The notes beneath the pieces are model-generated. The model was not told the origin of the DNA, made no database searches, and worked only from the letters and a program-made list of their open reading frames with translations. From Rugalucina vietnamica (Eukaryota > Mollusca > Bivalvia > Lucinida > Lucinidae): 64,000 nucleotides of DNA. Numbering within the stretch: position 1 is the first letter of the stretch; each line of letters begins with the position of its first letter. Of the stretch, positions 1-36,566 are shown piece after piece. A program made the position numbers and the translations under genes. The DNA lies in contig OZ024871.1 of the NCBI GenBank assembly GCA_964017185.1, positions 30,046,488-30,110,487 on the forward strand. The letters are read 5' to 3'.

Positions 1-99
1 GAATACATTGGGCTTTTGCCCTAATCATGAAATACAACCACCAGAACCTTTGAGACATTGTTATGGTATTTTGAAAACGAGGCATAAAACCCCCAAGAA

Positions 100-2335
100 C
101 GTCACAGATTCTTTCTCCTAAAGAATCCGAGAGTTCTGTTAGCCTTTGTACAGACATTGGAAATATGAGTATTCCATTTCAAATCATTTGTGATAGTTAC
201 ACCCAGGTATTTTATGCTTTCAACGTTTTCCAGTACAGTGCCCTCAAGGGTGTAGTTCGCCTGTATCTTACTAGACCGTTTATTTGTCAGCTGCATCATG
301 TTGCATTTGACGGGTTGAAATCTCATTCCCCATTTCCTTGCCCAACTGCCTAAACGATCAATGTCTCTCTGAAGTTTCAATGTATCCTCTTCATTCTTGA
401 TTTCACGATAGCAAACACAATCATCAGCAAAGAGTCTTATTTCAGACTCAATGTCTGCTGAGATGTCATTTATATACAAGGAAAACAGCAAGGGGCCCGA
501 GAACGGTGCCCTGAGGGACACCCGACACAACTGGAGCCCAATCCGATTTAATACCGTTAACCACTACCCTTTGTTGTCGGAAACAAAGGAAAGCATTTAT
601 CCAATTCAGTGTTGTTCCACCTATTCCATAGCTAAACAATTTGCTTTTAAGGAGTTCATGGGGAGGAGTATCAAAAGCCTTTTCAAAATCAAGTATAAAA
701 GTGTCGACCTGGCCTTTTCTGTCTAAGATTTTGGCCCAGTCATTTATCACTGTAGTCAACTGAGTTTCACAGCTATGCCATTTCCTAAATGCGTGTTGCC
801 TGTCCGACAAGAGTTCATGTTCATCAAGATGGGCCATAATATTTGAGCATACAATATGTTCAAGAAGCTCACAAGGAATGCATGTAAAAGAAACAGGGCG
901 GTAATTGCGGGCAAGTGACCTGTCGCCCTTCTTAAACAGGAGGCAAATATTAGCAAGAAACCATTCTTTAGGAATTTCACCTGTATCAATTGACTGCTGG
1001 AAGAGATGGGCGAATACCGGCCCTAATTCCATAGCCAGTTCCTTTAGGACTCTGGGATGAAGCTCATCAGGCCCTAAGGCTTTAGACGGGTTTAGACCTT
1101 TGAGAAGTTTGGTCACCCCTTCCTTTGTGACCACAATATCATGCATGAATGGGGCAGATCTATCCATAAGAGGGACCTGTTTGTATTCACTTTTACTGAA
1201 AACATCCAAGAACTGACCATTAAATTCTTCTGCCTTCTCAAATTCGGATTGTGCAATTCCACTTCCATGCATTTCTCTTTTTCAACGGGGGAATACCTTG
1301 GGTATCTTTTTTCTGACTGTTTATGTACCTGTAAAAATCTCTAGGATTAGCCTTAACATCTCCTACCAAGTTGTTCACGTAAAGATCATGCTGCTTCCTG
1401 ATATCAGCTTTGATCTCTTTCTGTAAAGATTCAAATTTAGATCTAAATTTTGCACTACCAGTCTTTTTAGCTTTTGCATGAGTTGCATTTTTTTCTGCGA
1501 ATCTTCCTCCTTATTTCAGGTGTTATCAAAGGGACAGAGGAAACTGGGCGACTAGTTTTTGAGGGGATATGTTTATCTGCCGATTCCTGAATAAACGATG
1601 TAATGATATTGAAATTTTCCTGGACCGACCGAGTATCTGAGTAACCGTTGAAGTATCTTTCCTTTGCAAATTTAAGTGTTTCTGCTCTCATAGATTCATA
1701 ATCACCTTTCTGATAACGATACACTTTTCTCCTAGGTTTCTTTATTGGGGGATAGCAATTTTCAAAGTGCCAGAAACAATGGCATGATCACTGAGCTTAT
1801 CCGGGGAATGAATGTCTGCAAACTGACAAGGGAGAGGTCAAAATTAAGTCCAAAGTATTTCTTTCTCTGGTGGGGAAATTGACTAATTGTTCCAAACCGT
1901 GGTCATTCATGATATCTATCAAAATCTGACCCTCCGTCTGACTCAATGATGACCCAGATTTGCTGAGTCTGTCCGGCCATACAATATCTCTAAAGTTGAA
2001 ATCACCTAAAACGTGAATTAAGGGGGGTTTGTTGCCTTTATTAATATTTTTGATTTTGTCAAGCTGTTCTCTAAATAAATTGTCAAACTTTTCCAGGGAA
2101 TTCAATAAGTCATTTGTCCGATACTGGTAAATGACCATCGACAGGTGGTCGATACCAGCTAGCCACAAAGTGAGTTTTCTTATTTACAAACAGTTTGACC
2201 CAAACTGACTCTGAGTCATTGTCCAATTCTGTGAGGGGCATGTGTGGGATGTCCTTGTGCACAAGAAGCATAACACCACCACCATTTAAGGTTCTATCCT
2301 TTCTGTACACGCTGTTACCTGAACTTAACATCACA
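100..2335 (-). pseudogene. Decayed non-LTR retrotransposon (LINE), copy 1
   Basis: Reading the - strand from about 2335 down, fragments of an apurinic endonuclease domain come first (GDFN motif, then FPTRERNTLDLI), followed by a linker and a reverse transcriptase with KAFDTPPHELL, SGVPQGTVLGP and the catalytic LFADD motif. The order is that of a Jockey/CR1-like LINE second ORF. Frames are broken several times (open stretches 2110-2382, 1797-2168, 1467-1724, 466-1272, 102-530), so it is inactive. The 5' side is cut by an F-element fragment near 2336, and similarity to copy 2 (8175-10977) fades near 115, so the 3' end is also missing. The clade is not certain; the endonuclease plus RT assignment is. 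Confidence 0.85.
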
Positions 2336-2530
2336 TATGAAAACGTGCAAAAGGTGGAAACAGCACAAAAAATAAACGCCAAAAGGTAAAAGAATTAGAT
2401 ACACAACAAACGTGTTGCATTGGAACGATCAGTAATATACAATGAATGGGGGACTGGTGGGGGGGGTCTTAAATCGGTTTTACAGTACCTAAACTTCGCC
2501 ATCAGCTTCTGTAGTGGTTCGATTATACAT
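2336..2530 (-). mobile_element. F retroelement fragment (copy 1)
   Basis: Matches the middle of the F element: a run ending in cagcacaaaa, then the ttggaacgatcagtaatat block, then the cagcttctg block. It abuts LINE copy 1. No coding capacity. Confidence 0.6.
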
Positions 2531-2610
2531 AGGCATGAAACAAGAAATAAGGTAAATCATGAAAACACTGTACATTGTACATCAAATCTAAGTTTATATT
2601 TTCACTGCTG

Positions 2611-2615
<5 letters not shown>

Positions 2616-2658
<43 letters not shown>
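2616..2658. repeat. (ATT)n microsatellite
   Basis: Uninterrupted ATT triplets, about 14 units. Confidence 0.95.
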
Positions 2659-2786
2659 TGGTATCTAGATTGTTACTTCAATAAAAAAGGCTTAATTTCT
2701 ACTTCTCTATTGTGTCCCGTAGAAAGGCGGCCATTGTTTTGTTCACATAGACTCGACATAAAATTTAAACTGAACATATTAAATAC

Positions 2787-3395
2787 ATCAAAAGTAAAAG
2801 TAGGCAACAACCAGGAAATGGTGCAATCAGAAAGAAATTCCCACTCCAAAAACCGAGGTGGGAAAATAAATTAACAATCAGGTACTTATACTAAGAAAAC
2901 ATATTGAAAGCCGAATGGGCAGCCATTTTTTCTCGCATTTATTGTTCATCACCTATATTATAGATGATTGCAGAAATGAAGCTTTGCTGACCATACGCTC
3001 CACCTAAAGTCTACCTACAATATAGTTGTCATACAGGCAGCTATGTTTGATCATAGTCCTTCTTGGTCATACGTAGTTACTTTAAGGAGCATAATCTGGT
3101 CAGCGTCTTTAATATCCACTGCCTCAATGAAATGCACAATTCTCGAACGAAAAACTAAAATCGCAAGCACGTACTTATTCTGTTCTATATATAATCGTGT
3201 GTCGTATGGTGTTGTTCGTTTCATCAAAGCAAGTCCACAGGCATTGCTTTGTAAGGTATTTTCAAATAAATGCTTCTTAAAAGTGGCCACCTATTGGGAA
3301 ATAGCTGCTTATTTGTCTTACCATATATTCTCTTTGTGTTAGTACCTGATTGTCAATTTAGTTTTTCCACCATTGCTTACTTTTACATTTTTAGG
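2787..3395. mobile_element. Two F-element fragments in inverted orientation (copy 2)
   Basis: 2787-2935 carries the F 3' end reading on the - strand (aaaagtaggc... then the aaaccgaggtggg block). 3279-3395 carries the same block on the + strand (gtggccacctattggg ... gtacctgattgtcaattta). The 340-base spacer holds nothing I recognise; its ORFs are short and unlike known proteins. Confidence 0.6.
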
Positions 3396-3435
3396 TGATT
3401 AAACAAGAATAGAATTCACTCGTTTTTGCGAATAC

Positions 3436-3715
3436 AGTAAAAAGGTAAAAATAAGCAATGGTCAGGAAATAGCACAATCAGAAAGAAATTCGTATTCCAA
3501 AAACCACCACCAGTAATTTTATATTACTGATACTTCTGTTGTGGTTCTTATTGTTTTATGTTTTGGTGTTGAATTTTTGTGCTGTTTGCACCTTATATAC
3601 CTTATCATATATTTAGTTATGTTCGAGACTGAGTGCCTGCTTAATGGGAAATAGCTGTTTACCCGGCTTATGATATGTTCTGTTAGTATAAGTACGTGTA
3701 CCTCAATTTAGTGTT
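3436..3715. mobile_element. F-element fragments, head-to-head (copy 3)
   Basis: 3436-3508 matches the F 3' end on the - strand and 3508-3715 matches the F body on the + strand, so two pieces meet near 3508. Confidence 0.55.
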
Positions 3716-3773
3716 TCAATCTCGTTTTTAGAGAACAGTCGGTATTAGCAAATCCCAAGGCAGGAACGATTCT

Positions 3774-4640
3774 GTAAAAAGGTACAAGTAGGCAAAGATC
3801 AGGAAAAGGCGCAATCAGAAAAAGATTCCCACTCCAAAAACCGAGATGGGAAAAAACTAAATTAACAATCAGGCACTTATACCATGAAAACATATCGTAA
3901 GCCGAATGAGCAGCTTTTTTCCCAATATGTGGCCACTCACTTACTTATACTTACTAAAAATATAAAAACATACATAAGGCGCCAACAGCACAAAAATTTT
4001 AAACACCAAGACATACAACGAAAGAACCACCACAGACGTATCGCCTTGGAACGATCAGTAATATAACATTACTGGCGGTAAATCGATTTTACATGGCCAT
4101 AACCTCACCCTCAGCTTCTGCAGTGGTTCATAACATTTAGTTAGTTCTTCGGTCTTCGTGGTGAATCTCTAACTAGTCAATGAGTCATCAAGAACAAACA
4201 GATAAATCATGACAAACATCCTGATGAATCAGAAACGAGGACTCAACAGATTCAGTAAGCTGCCCGACGATGGAGATCCCTGGGCGCCGAATAACTTACT
4301 AAATGTAAGCAAAAGAAAAACACCAGTTGGACCCCGGTTGGCCAAGCAACAGACACGAACCTCCGGCCCCAACCAACTAAAATGAATAGCTTTAAGTCGG
4401 GGCCACCATAGAGTCTGACGCCCGACCCACCGGCGTGCAATTTAAGAAGGCAACATAGTTATCAGCCATGATTGGGTTGAAAACTAAGCATGCAGACTGT
4501 CGCATAACATTCAAGTCATAACCTATACGTCTGTAATGTGTAATGATTTTTCTGAACTGAAAAGAAAAATCGTTCCTTCCTATAAGTTCTAAAATTTGTA
4601 AACCAAGTCACCATAAAATTCTGGTTCCGAAAGGCCCTCA
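3774..4640 (-). mobile_element. F/G retroelement, long copy 4
   Basis: About 870 bases that align along their whole length with 6612-7447. On the - strand the element reads G (4640 to 4250) then F (about 4150 to 3774), ending in the shared 3' end acttgtacctttt. All F copies in the window share this 3' end while their 5' ends differ, as for 5'-truncated retroelements. G contains a stretch that reads FQFRKIITHYRRIGYDLNVM and on to ACLVFNP in one frame, similar to that in the 7 kb copy, but frames are broken here. I do not recognise the protein. Confidence 0.6.
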
Positions 4641-4800
4641 CCTAAAAGCGTCTTTAACCCAACATTATATTTGGAAATCAATTCATAGTGTCTACGATAA
4701 AATTTAGAAAATGGTTTTCGAAGTTTATGATACCGATAACCAACCCTGTTGGAGAAGTTTGGCCGTTAAACATTTATTTCGAGCGTTGAAGTCCGTAACA

Positions 4801-5057
4801 TGAGCAGCTATTTTCCCATTCGTGGCCACTCAGTTACCTAAACTTAACTAAAAATACAAAAACATACATAAGGCGCCAACAGCACAAAAATTTTAAACAC
4901 CAAGACGTACTTGGTTTGCACTGCAAGTATAAAGACTAAGTTTACACTGCAAGTATAAAAAGGTACAAGTAGGCAAAGATCAGGAAAAGGCGAAATCAGA
5001 AAAAGATTCCCATTCCAAAAACCGAGGTGGGAAAAAACTAACAATCAGGTACAAAGA
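4801..5057 (-). mobile_element. Rearranged F-element fragment (copy 5)
   Basis: Middle part of F (ttcccattcgtggccactca to the aaattttaaacaccaagac block) lies at 4801-4905, followed by the 3' part at about 4955-5040. This is the reverse of the normal order, with a short duplicated sequence (aagtataaag) between them. Confidence 0.5.
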
Positions 5058-5785
5058 CTAAGCTAACAATCAGGTACAAAGACTAAGCTTGGTGTCCTTC
5101 GAGGAATTTGTGAATGACATTCATATGTACAATTGTTGACTAAAATCCCTCAAATGTGCTTTAAATTATTTGATCAGATGGTCTACCACAGAACTTGACA
5201 GACGGGCACGGTAAATATGTGGAATTGTGGCTGATCATTTTGCCAAGATCACCTTAAGGTAAAATTCCGCCTTCGTAGACACACCCTTGTCTATAAAGGC
5301 TGATTTTCATATACTTTTATGACCCCCTTTTACCGGTTTTACCCGTTGTGTCGAATAAATAAGCGACGGATCATAAAGAAGGATAGAACAGAACAGATGA
5401 TGGTCACAATTATTTGTGTCTATTCTCTGTATATCCGGTCAATCAAATTACCGCAAACCACTGCAAACCACCCCAAACCACAGCGAACCACCTTTTTTTC
5501 AACAGCCCACCTTTTCTCTGTGACCAGAACATGGAATATGATGTCTTAGTGTGCCGCAAACTACTTATTACATACAGATACAAATACATTGGTCGGGATT
5601 TGCTTGTATGGGGACCGCAAACCATTTTTCCAACATCATTACAATGACTCATTGTATTGTTGTGTGTTAGTTGACCGGTGAGGCCATATGCTGCCATTCG
5701 AAGGTACCGGGCGTTCCATGGTTCGAACCTCGGATCGCCAATCATGAAAAACATTATAACATTTGGGGAATTCTGTTTGAAATTA
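5058..5785. other. Spacer with a short C/A-rich tandem repeat and a tRNA-like box B
   Basis: No gene seen. 5450-5492 holds four or five imperfect 10-base units around caaaccac. 5714-5740 holds ggttcgaacctcgg, which fits an RNA polymerase III box B, but no convincing box A or cloverleaf was found, so this is at most a relic of a tRNA-derived repeat. 5262-5290 matches the reverse complement of a piece at 11015-11045. Confidence 0.35.
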
Positions 5786-6125
5786 TTAGGCACAAGTAGG
5801 CAACGATCAGGAAAAGGCGCAATCAGAAAGAGATTCCCACTCCAAAAAGCAGAGGTGGGAAAAAATAAATTAACAATCAGGTACTTATACCATGAAAACA
5901 TACCGTAAGCCGAATGAGCAGCTATTTTCCCAATAGGTGGCCACTCATTTACCTAAGCTTAGCTAAAAATATGAAAACATACATAAAATGCAAACAGCAC
6001 AAAAAAATAACACCAAGACATAAAACAATAAGAAGTTAAGAACCATCACAGAAGTATCGCATTGGAACGATCAGCAATATAAAATTACTGGCAGCTTCTG
6101 CAGTGGTTCACAACATTTAGTTAGT
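5786..6125 (-). mobile_element. F-element fragment (copy 6)
   Basis: Shared 3' end (cacaagtaggcaacgatcag) at the left, followed by the usual F blocks up to the cagcttctgcagtggttca block. The G part is absent. 6126-6611 holds no recognisable gene or repeat. Confidence 0.6.
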
Positions 6126-6611
6126 TGTTCGGTCCTCGAGGTTTCTTTCAGAAAGAAATGTGCCAAACTGAGAGGTTCGTGTTTAGGACCGCATGTTACA
6201 ATCACGTGTACGAATAGGAGACAATAGGATTGACCTTTATACAGTTTCTTTAAGAATCATATGGCAGTACTGAAAAAGGACTTTATGTATAAAGATCCTT
6301 AATCGTACATGGATAAGCATTTGTATGCCAGCAATGGTTCAGCTGTCCGCCAGAAATGAACCCAGTCTTTCGTTGATATGACGTCGGTATTAATCTAGCT
6401 CTTGGTCATGGCCCCACAGATATTGTCTCTTACTTGATCTTGTTGGGGCACTTAGCTCGTTTGTTGTACGGTCGTGTCGGAGAAACATACAACCAAATAC
6501 CATAGATTTATTTTATTCATGTAGCTCTTATCGTGTTTAGACACGAAAATAATTATTGTAAGGGAAACTACTCATCTTATTTATTTATCGGGAATGATCA
6601 AACTTGATATT

Positions 6612-7447
6612 AAAAAGGGTACAAGTAGGCAATGGTCAGGAAAAGGCGCAAGCAGAAAGAGACCCCCACTCCAAAAACCGATGTGGGGAAAAATAAATAG
6701 ACAATTAGGTACTTATACTAAGAAAACATATCGTAAGCCGAGTAAGCCGCTATTTGTCAACTGGTGGCCACTCAGTTACCCGAACTTAACAACTAAAAAT
6801 TTATATAAAAACGTACGTAAGGTTCAAACAGCACAAAAATTCGACTCCAAAACATAAAACAAATAGAACCACAACAGAAGTATCTTACTGGAATGATCAG
6901 TAATATAAAGTTACTGGGATGGGCTTAAACTGGTTTTACAGGCGCCTAACCTCACCCTCATCCTCTGCAGTAGTTCGCAACATTTAGCTAGTTGTTCGGT
7001 CTTCGTGGTGAATTATCTTTAACTAGTCAATGAATCAGCAAGGACAAATAAATAAATCACGATAACCACCACGATTAATAAAATTCAGTAAGCTGCCCGA
7101 CGATGGAGATCACTGGGTGCCACATAACTTACTGAAAATCCGTAGCAAAAGAAAAACACCAGTTGAACCCCGGTGGGCCAAGCAACAGACAAGAAGCTCC
7201 GGTCCCAACCAAATAAATGAATAGAGTCTAACGCCCGAGCCATCGGCGTGCAATTAAGGAAGGTAGCATAGTTATCAACCATGATTGGCTTAAAAACTAA
7301 GCATGCAGACTGTCGCATAACATTTAAGTTATACCCTATACGTCTGTAACGTGTAACGATTTTTCTGAACTGAAAAGAAAAATCGTTCCTTCCAATCAGT
7401 TTTTTAAATTTGTAAACCAAGTCACCATAAAATTCTGGTTCCGAAAG
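6612..7447 (-). mobile_element. F/G retroelement, long copy 7, with a conserved open segment
   Basis: Second long copy, co-linear with 3774-4640. On the - strand, 7420 to 7085 stays open for 111 codons and begins MVYKFKKLIGRNDFSFQFRK, then YRRIGYNLNVMRQSACLVF. The matching region of copy 4 keeps this reading with scattered replacements. No motif of a known transposase or polymerase is visible. It may be the remnant of an element ORF or a chance open frame in a repeat. Confidence 0.55.
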
Positions 7448-8174
7448 GGCGCTTTACTTTATAGATTTATTTTTCAATAATTTAATTATTTGTACATGTA
7501 CTTCATGACAAACATTTAAAGAGTATGCAATATTTCTATAAACATACATGTTAAAATATTTGACGTTATCAAATAATGCACATTTAAAGACTTACTTCTA
7601 AAGAAGCTCAAAGTGGTACCACTGTTTATTCGGTTAATGACCCCTAATGGTGCAATATGGTCCTTAGATCAGAGGACTGTCATAATCAGGTGATTATCAC
7701 ATATCTGCAGGGGGTCATAAAGAGGCATCCAAAGGATAATACCTGTAGTTCCACTGTTTATTGATTTTATGGTCCCTGATAACCTGTGCAATAAAACTGC
7801 CTCCCTCTGCAATCAATATTGATTTTACCTGTTTTGGCCCCTACCCGTGTTCTGAGTCATTGTCAGGGCACTAGGTTTTCTAATGCCCTGTCCCTTATCT
7901 AATGACCCTCAATAGACATGGAAATAGGCAAGTTGAAAGAAGATCTGTGCATGTAGCTACTGCTATAATGTTTGACGTTATAGTTCTGTCCAAAGTCAAT
8001 ATTCTTGTTTCTTAAAGGGGCACTTGGAGTATAAAAGGCTGAATTAGGTGTCTATCTCACTTTTTGCTTAGTATCAACCTGTCAACATCTCTCTGAGCTC
8101 TCCAATAATCATCTAACATAACAATAACAGTTTCTCATTTATTTGCTGTCTTGTCCGATTTTTTTTTATTTCCG
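7448..8174. other. No gene or clear repeat seen
   Basis: AT-rich stretch between the F/G copy and LINE copy 2. Only short random ORFs and no repeat shared with the rest of the window that I could find. Confidence 0.5.
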
Positions 8175-10977
8175 ACCAATGTGGGTCACCATTGAGTAGG
8201 ATTGAAGGTCAAATTTTGGTTGACATTATTAATGATCATGGATTTGATCAATTAGTCCACTTCCCTACCAGAGAAAGAAATACTTTGGACTTGATTATCA
8301 CTTCTCTTCCCAATCAGTTTGTAGATATTCACTCCCAGATTGTCTCAGTGATCATGATATTGTTTCTGGAACGCTGAAGATTGTTATTACTCCCATTAAG
8401 AAACCTCGGAGGAAGGTGTATCGGTACCAGAAAGGTGATTATGAATCTATGAGGGCAGAAACATTAAAATTTGCAAAGGAAAAGTATTTCAATGGCTACT
8501 CGGATACCCGTTCGGTTCAGGAAAATTTCAATCTTATTACATCTTTCATTCAGGACTCGGCAGATAAGCATATCCCATCAAAAACAAGTCGCTCTGTCTC
8601 TTCTGTCCCATGGATAACTCCTGAGATAAGGAGGAAGATTCGCAGGAAAAATATAACTCATGCAAAAGCTAAGAAAACTTGAAGAGCAAAAATTAGATCT
8701 AAATTTGAAAACTTAAGAAGGGAAATCAAAGCTGATATAAGGAAGCAGCATGACCTCCTCATTGCATGTTTATATGTGTGTATATCTGAGCCACTGCAGA
8801 AGATGAGGGTGAGGTTATGGCCATGTAAAATCGATTTAAACCCGCCAGTAACTTTGTGTTACTGATCGTTCCATGTCGATACTTCTGTGGTGGTTCTTTT
8901 TTTATGTCTTGGTGTTCAAAATATTTTTGTGCTGTTGGCGCCTTATGTATGTTTGCATATTTTTAGTTAAGTTAAAGTAACTGAGTGGCCACCTTTTGGG
9001 AAAATAGCTGCTCATTCGGCTTACGAAATGTTTTCATGGTATAAGTACCTGATTGTTAGTTTGGTTTTTTCCCACCTCGGTTTTTGGAGTGGGAATCTTT
9101 TTCTACTTGCGCCTTTTCCTGATCTTTGCCTACTTGTACCTTTTTATGTCAATAACTTGGTAGGGGATGTTAAGGCTAATCCCAGGGATTTTTTATAGGT
9201 ATATCAATAGTCAGAGTAAAGATACCCAAGGCATTCCCCCTTTGAAAAAGAAAAATGGAAGTGGTATTGCTCAATCAGATTTCGAAAAAGCAGAAGAATT
9301 TAATGGACAGTTCACAGATGTATTCACCAAAACGGTACACACCCAAGTCCCACTTCTGGATAGGTCGGCCCCATTCATGGATGAAATTGTTGTTACAAAG
9401 GAAGGAGTAACAAAACTCCTTAAAGGTCTGAACCCATCTAAAGCCTTAGGACCTGATGAACTCCACCCTAGAGTCCTAAAAGAATTGGCAAAAGAATTAG
9501 GACCTGTATTTGCACATCTCTTCCAGCAGTCAATCAATACGGGTGAAATCCCCAAGGAATGGTCACTTGCTAATATTTGTCCACTTTTCAAGAAAGGTTA
9601 CAGGTCCCTTGCTTGTAATTACCGCCCAGTTTCTTTGACTTGTATTCCTTGCAAACTTCTAGAACATATTGTCTGCTCAAATATCATGGGTAATCTTGAC
9701 CAGTATAATCTTTTGTCGGACAAACAGCATGCATTCAGGAAATGGCATAGTTGTGAAACTCAGTTGATTACAGTAATAAATGATTGGGCAAAAATAGGTT
9801 GACACTTTTATTTTTGGACTTTGAAAAAGCTTTTGACACCCCTCCACATGAACTTCATAAAAAGCAAATTGTTTAGTTATGGTATAGGTGGAAAGACATT
9901 GGAATGGATAAATGCTTTTTTGTGCTTCAGGCAGCAAAGGGTAGTAGTTAATGGTGTTAAATCTGACTGGGTCGCTGTTGTGTCTGGTGTCCCTCAGGGC
10001 ACCGTTCTCGGTCCATTGTTGTTCTCCTTGTACATAAATGACATACCCGTTGGCATTGACTCTCAAATCAGGCTTTTTGCTGATGACTTTGTTTGTTACC
10101 GTGAAATTAGAACAGTAGAAGATACATTGAAACTTCAGAAAGACATTGACCTTTTAGGGAGCTGGGCCCGAAAATGGGGCATGAGATTTCAACCTGTCAA
10201 ATGCAACATGATGCAGCTGACAAATAAGCGGATAAATAAAATTGAGGCCTCGTACACCCTCGAGGGAACGGTACTGGAAAATGTTGATAGCATTAAATAT
10301 CTAGGTGTAACAATTACAAATGACCTCAAGTGGAATACCCATATCAATAATATCTGTACTAAAGCCAACAGAACACTTGGATTCTTGAGGAGAAACTTAT
10401 TTTCTTGCCCCCAAGATGTTAAAGAAGCAGCTTATAAAGGACTGGTGCGCCCAGTTCTGGAATATGGAAGTTCTGTTTGGGATTCTCATACTAAATGCCT
10501 CCAGGAGGAATTGGAGAAGGTACAGAATCGTGCCGCTAGATTTGTAACTAGGAATTATACTTTCGAGGAAGGTAGTATGACTGGCATTCTTGAACAACTC
10601 AAATGGGAATCTCTCAAGAAAAGGAGGACGGATAATCGACTTATATTACTATACAAAGGTCTGAAGGGTAAAGCCAGAATACCTACAGATGACCTTATCC
10701 CAAAGACTAGGCGTTGTAGAAATAGCCACTCCAAGGCATTTCAGCTTCCATCTGCTAGTATAGAGGCCTATAAATGTAGTTTCTTTCCCCAGACTATCAG
10801 GGACTGGAATGACCTCCCTGACTCTCTGTTTTCTACTGCTGAAATGTCAGATGATTGTGTGTCCAAGTTCGCTTCACTCGTGCGTTCAAGGGACTAATTT
10901 CTCCCCCATCCGAACCTCCTGGTGAAATAATGTCATTTGGCGTGTCACCAGTAAACTATTCAGATTCAGATTCAGGC
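8175..10977 (+). pseudogene. Decayed non-LTR retrotransposon (LINE), copy 2
   Basis: Same family as copy 1. In order: the end of the endonuclease domain (8192-8377, FPTRERNTLDLI), a linker (8416-8682), then reverse transcriptase in two frames (9167-9802 and 9821-10897) with SGVPQGTVLGP, the catalytic FADD motif (read as LFADDFVCYREI) and the C-terminal part through VLEYGSSVWDSHTK. It is 5' truncated, carries frameshifts near 8380 and 9803 and stops after 8682, and is split by an F element at about 8757-9146. The stop at 10897 is followed by a short 3' tail that ends in repeated attcag units, which suits a CR1/L2-like 3' end. It lies 485 bases upstream of the CNOT3 start codon on the same strand. 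Confidence 0.85.
8757..9146 (+). mobile_element. F retroelement inserted in LINE copy 2 (copy 8)
   Basis: LINE copy 1 reads straight through from aagcagcatgat to aacaacttggtaggagatg, whereas copy 2 has about 390 extra bases here. The insert runs from the gagccactgcag block to the common 3' end acttgtacctttt, so it is an F copy lacking G. Exact ends and any target duplication are blurred by divergence. Confidence 0.7.
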
Positions 10978-11461
10978 CTCAATGCAAGTAACCGACAGGA
11001 ACACCCCGTCTACTGCAAAGGGTGTGTCTACGAAGGCGGGGTTTCCTATACAGGTGGTGACGGTTTCTAGCTTTATTTCAATTCAATAATAGTTGTTTAA
11101 TAAATTAGACCATACCATCCTTTCCTTTGGAAAGAAATTAATACGCGAAAACATTTAGATGATATTTTATTAATGAGTCGAATAAAATAGTCTACTCAAA
11201 CAAAATTTATATCTTAAATTCTTCGAAGACAGTCAGAATCCCAGATTTTACCGATTAAATGTCTATATAAAGGTTCCATTTTTGGAACTATTTCTCAGAG
11301 CGTAGAACGAAATTAATAAAACTGAAGGAGCAGCCATCTTGGTTTACATTAGACAAAAAGAAAGAGAAACTTATCACAATTTCCCCTCTCCACATCAATA
11401 TTTGAGCCTTAATGAGCTCAAGTAGCATGCATCAGCTATTTCCAATCGAGTATTCATAGCA
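10978..11461 (+). promoter_or_regulatory. Presumed CNOT3 promoter and 5'UTR
   Basis: Region between the LINE 3' end and the CNOT3 ATG. 11333-11341 reads gccatcttg, the reverse complement of a YY1-type core (AAGATGGC), which is common near starts of animal housekeeping genes. No TATA box is obvious at a fixed distance. The start site itself cannot be placed from sequence alone. Confidence 0.4.

Positions 11462-36566
<25,105 letters not shown>

Noticed and set aside
5672-5745. tRNA gene
   Set aside because: A box B match is present, but I could not fold a cloverleaf or find a proper box A.
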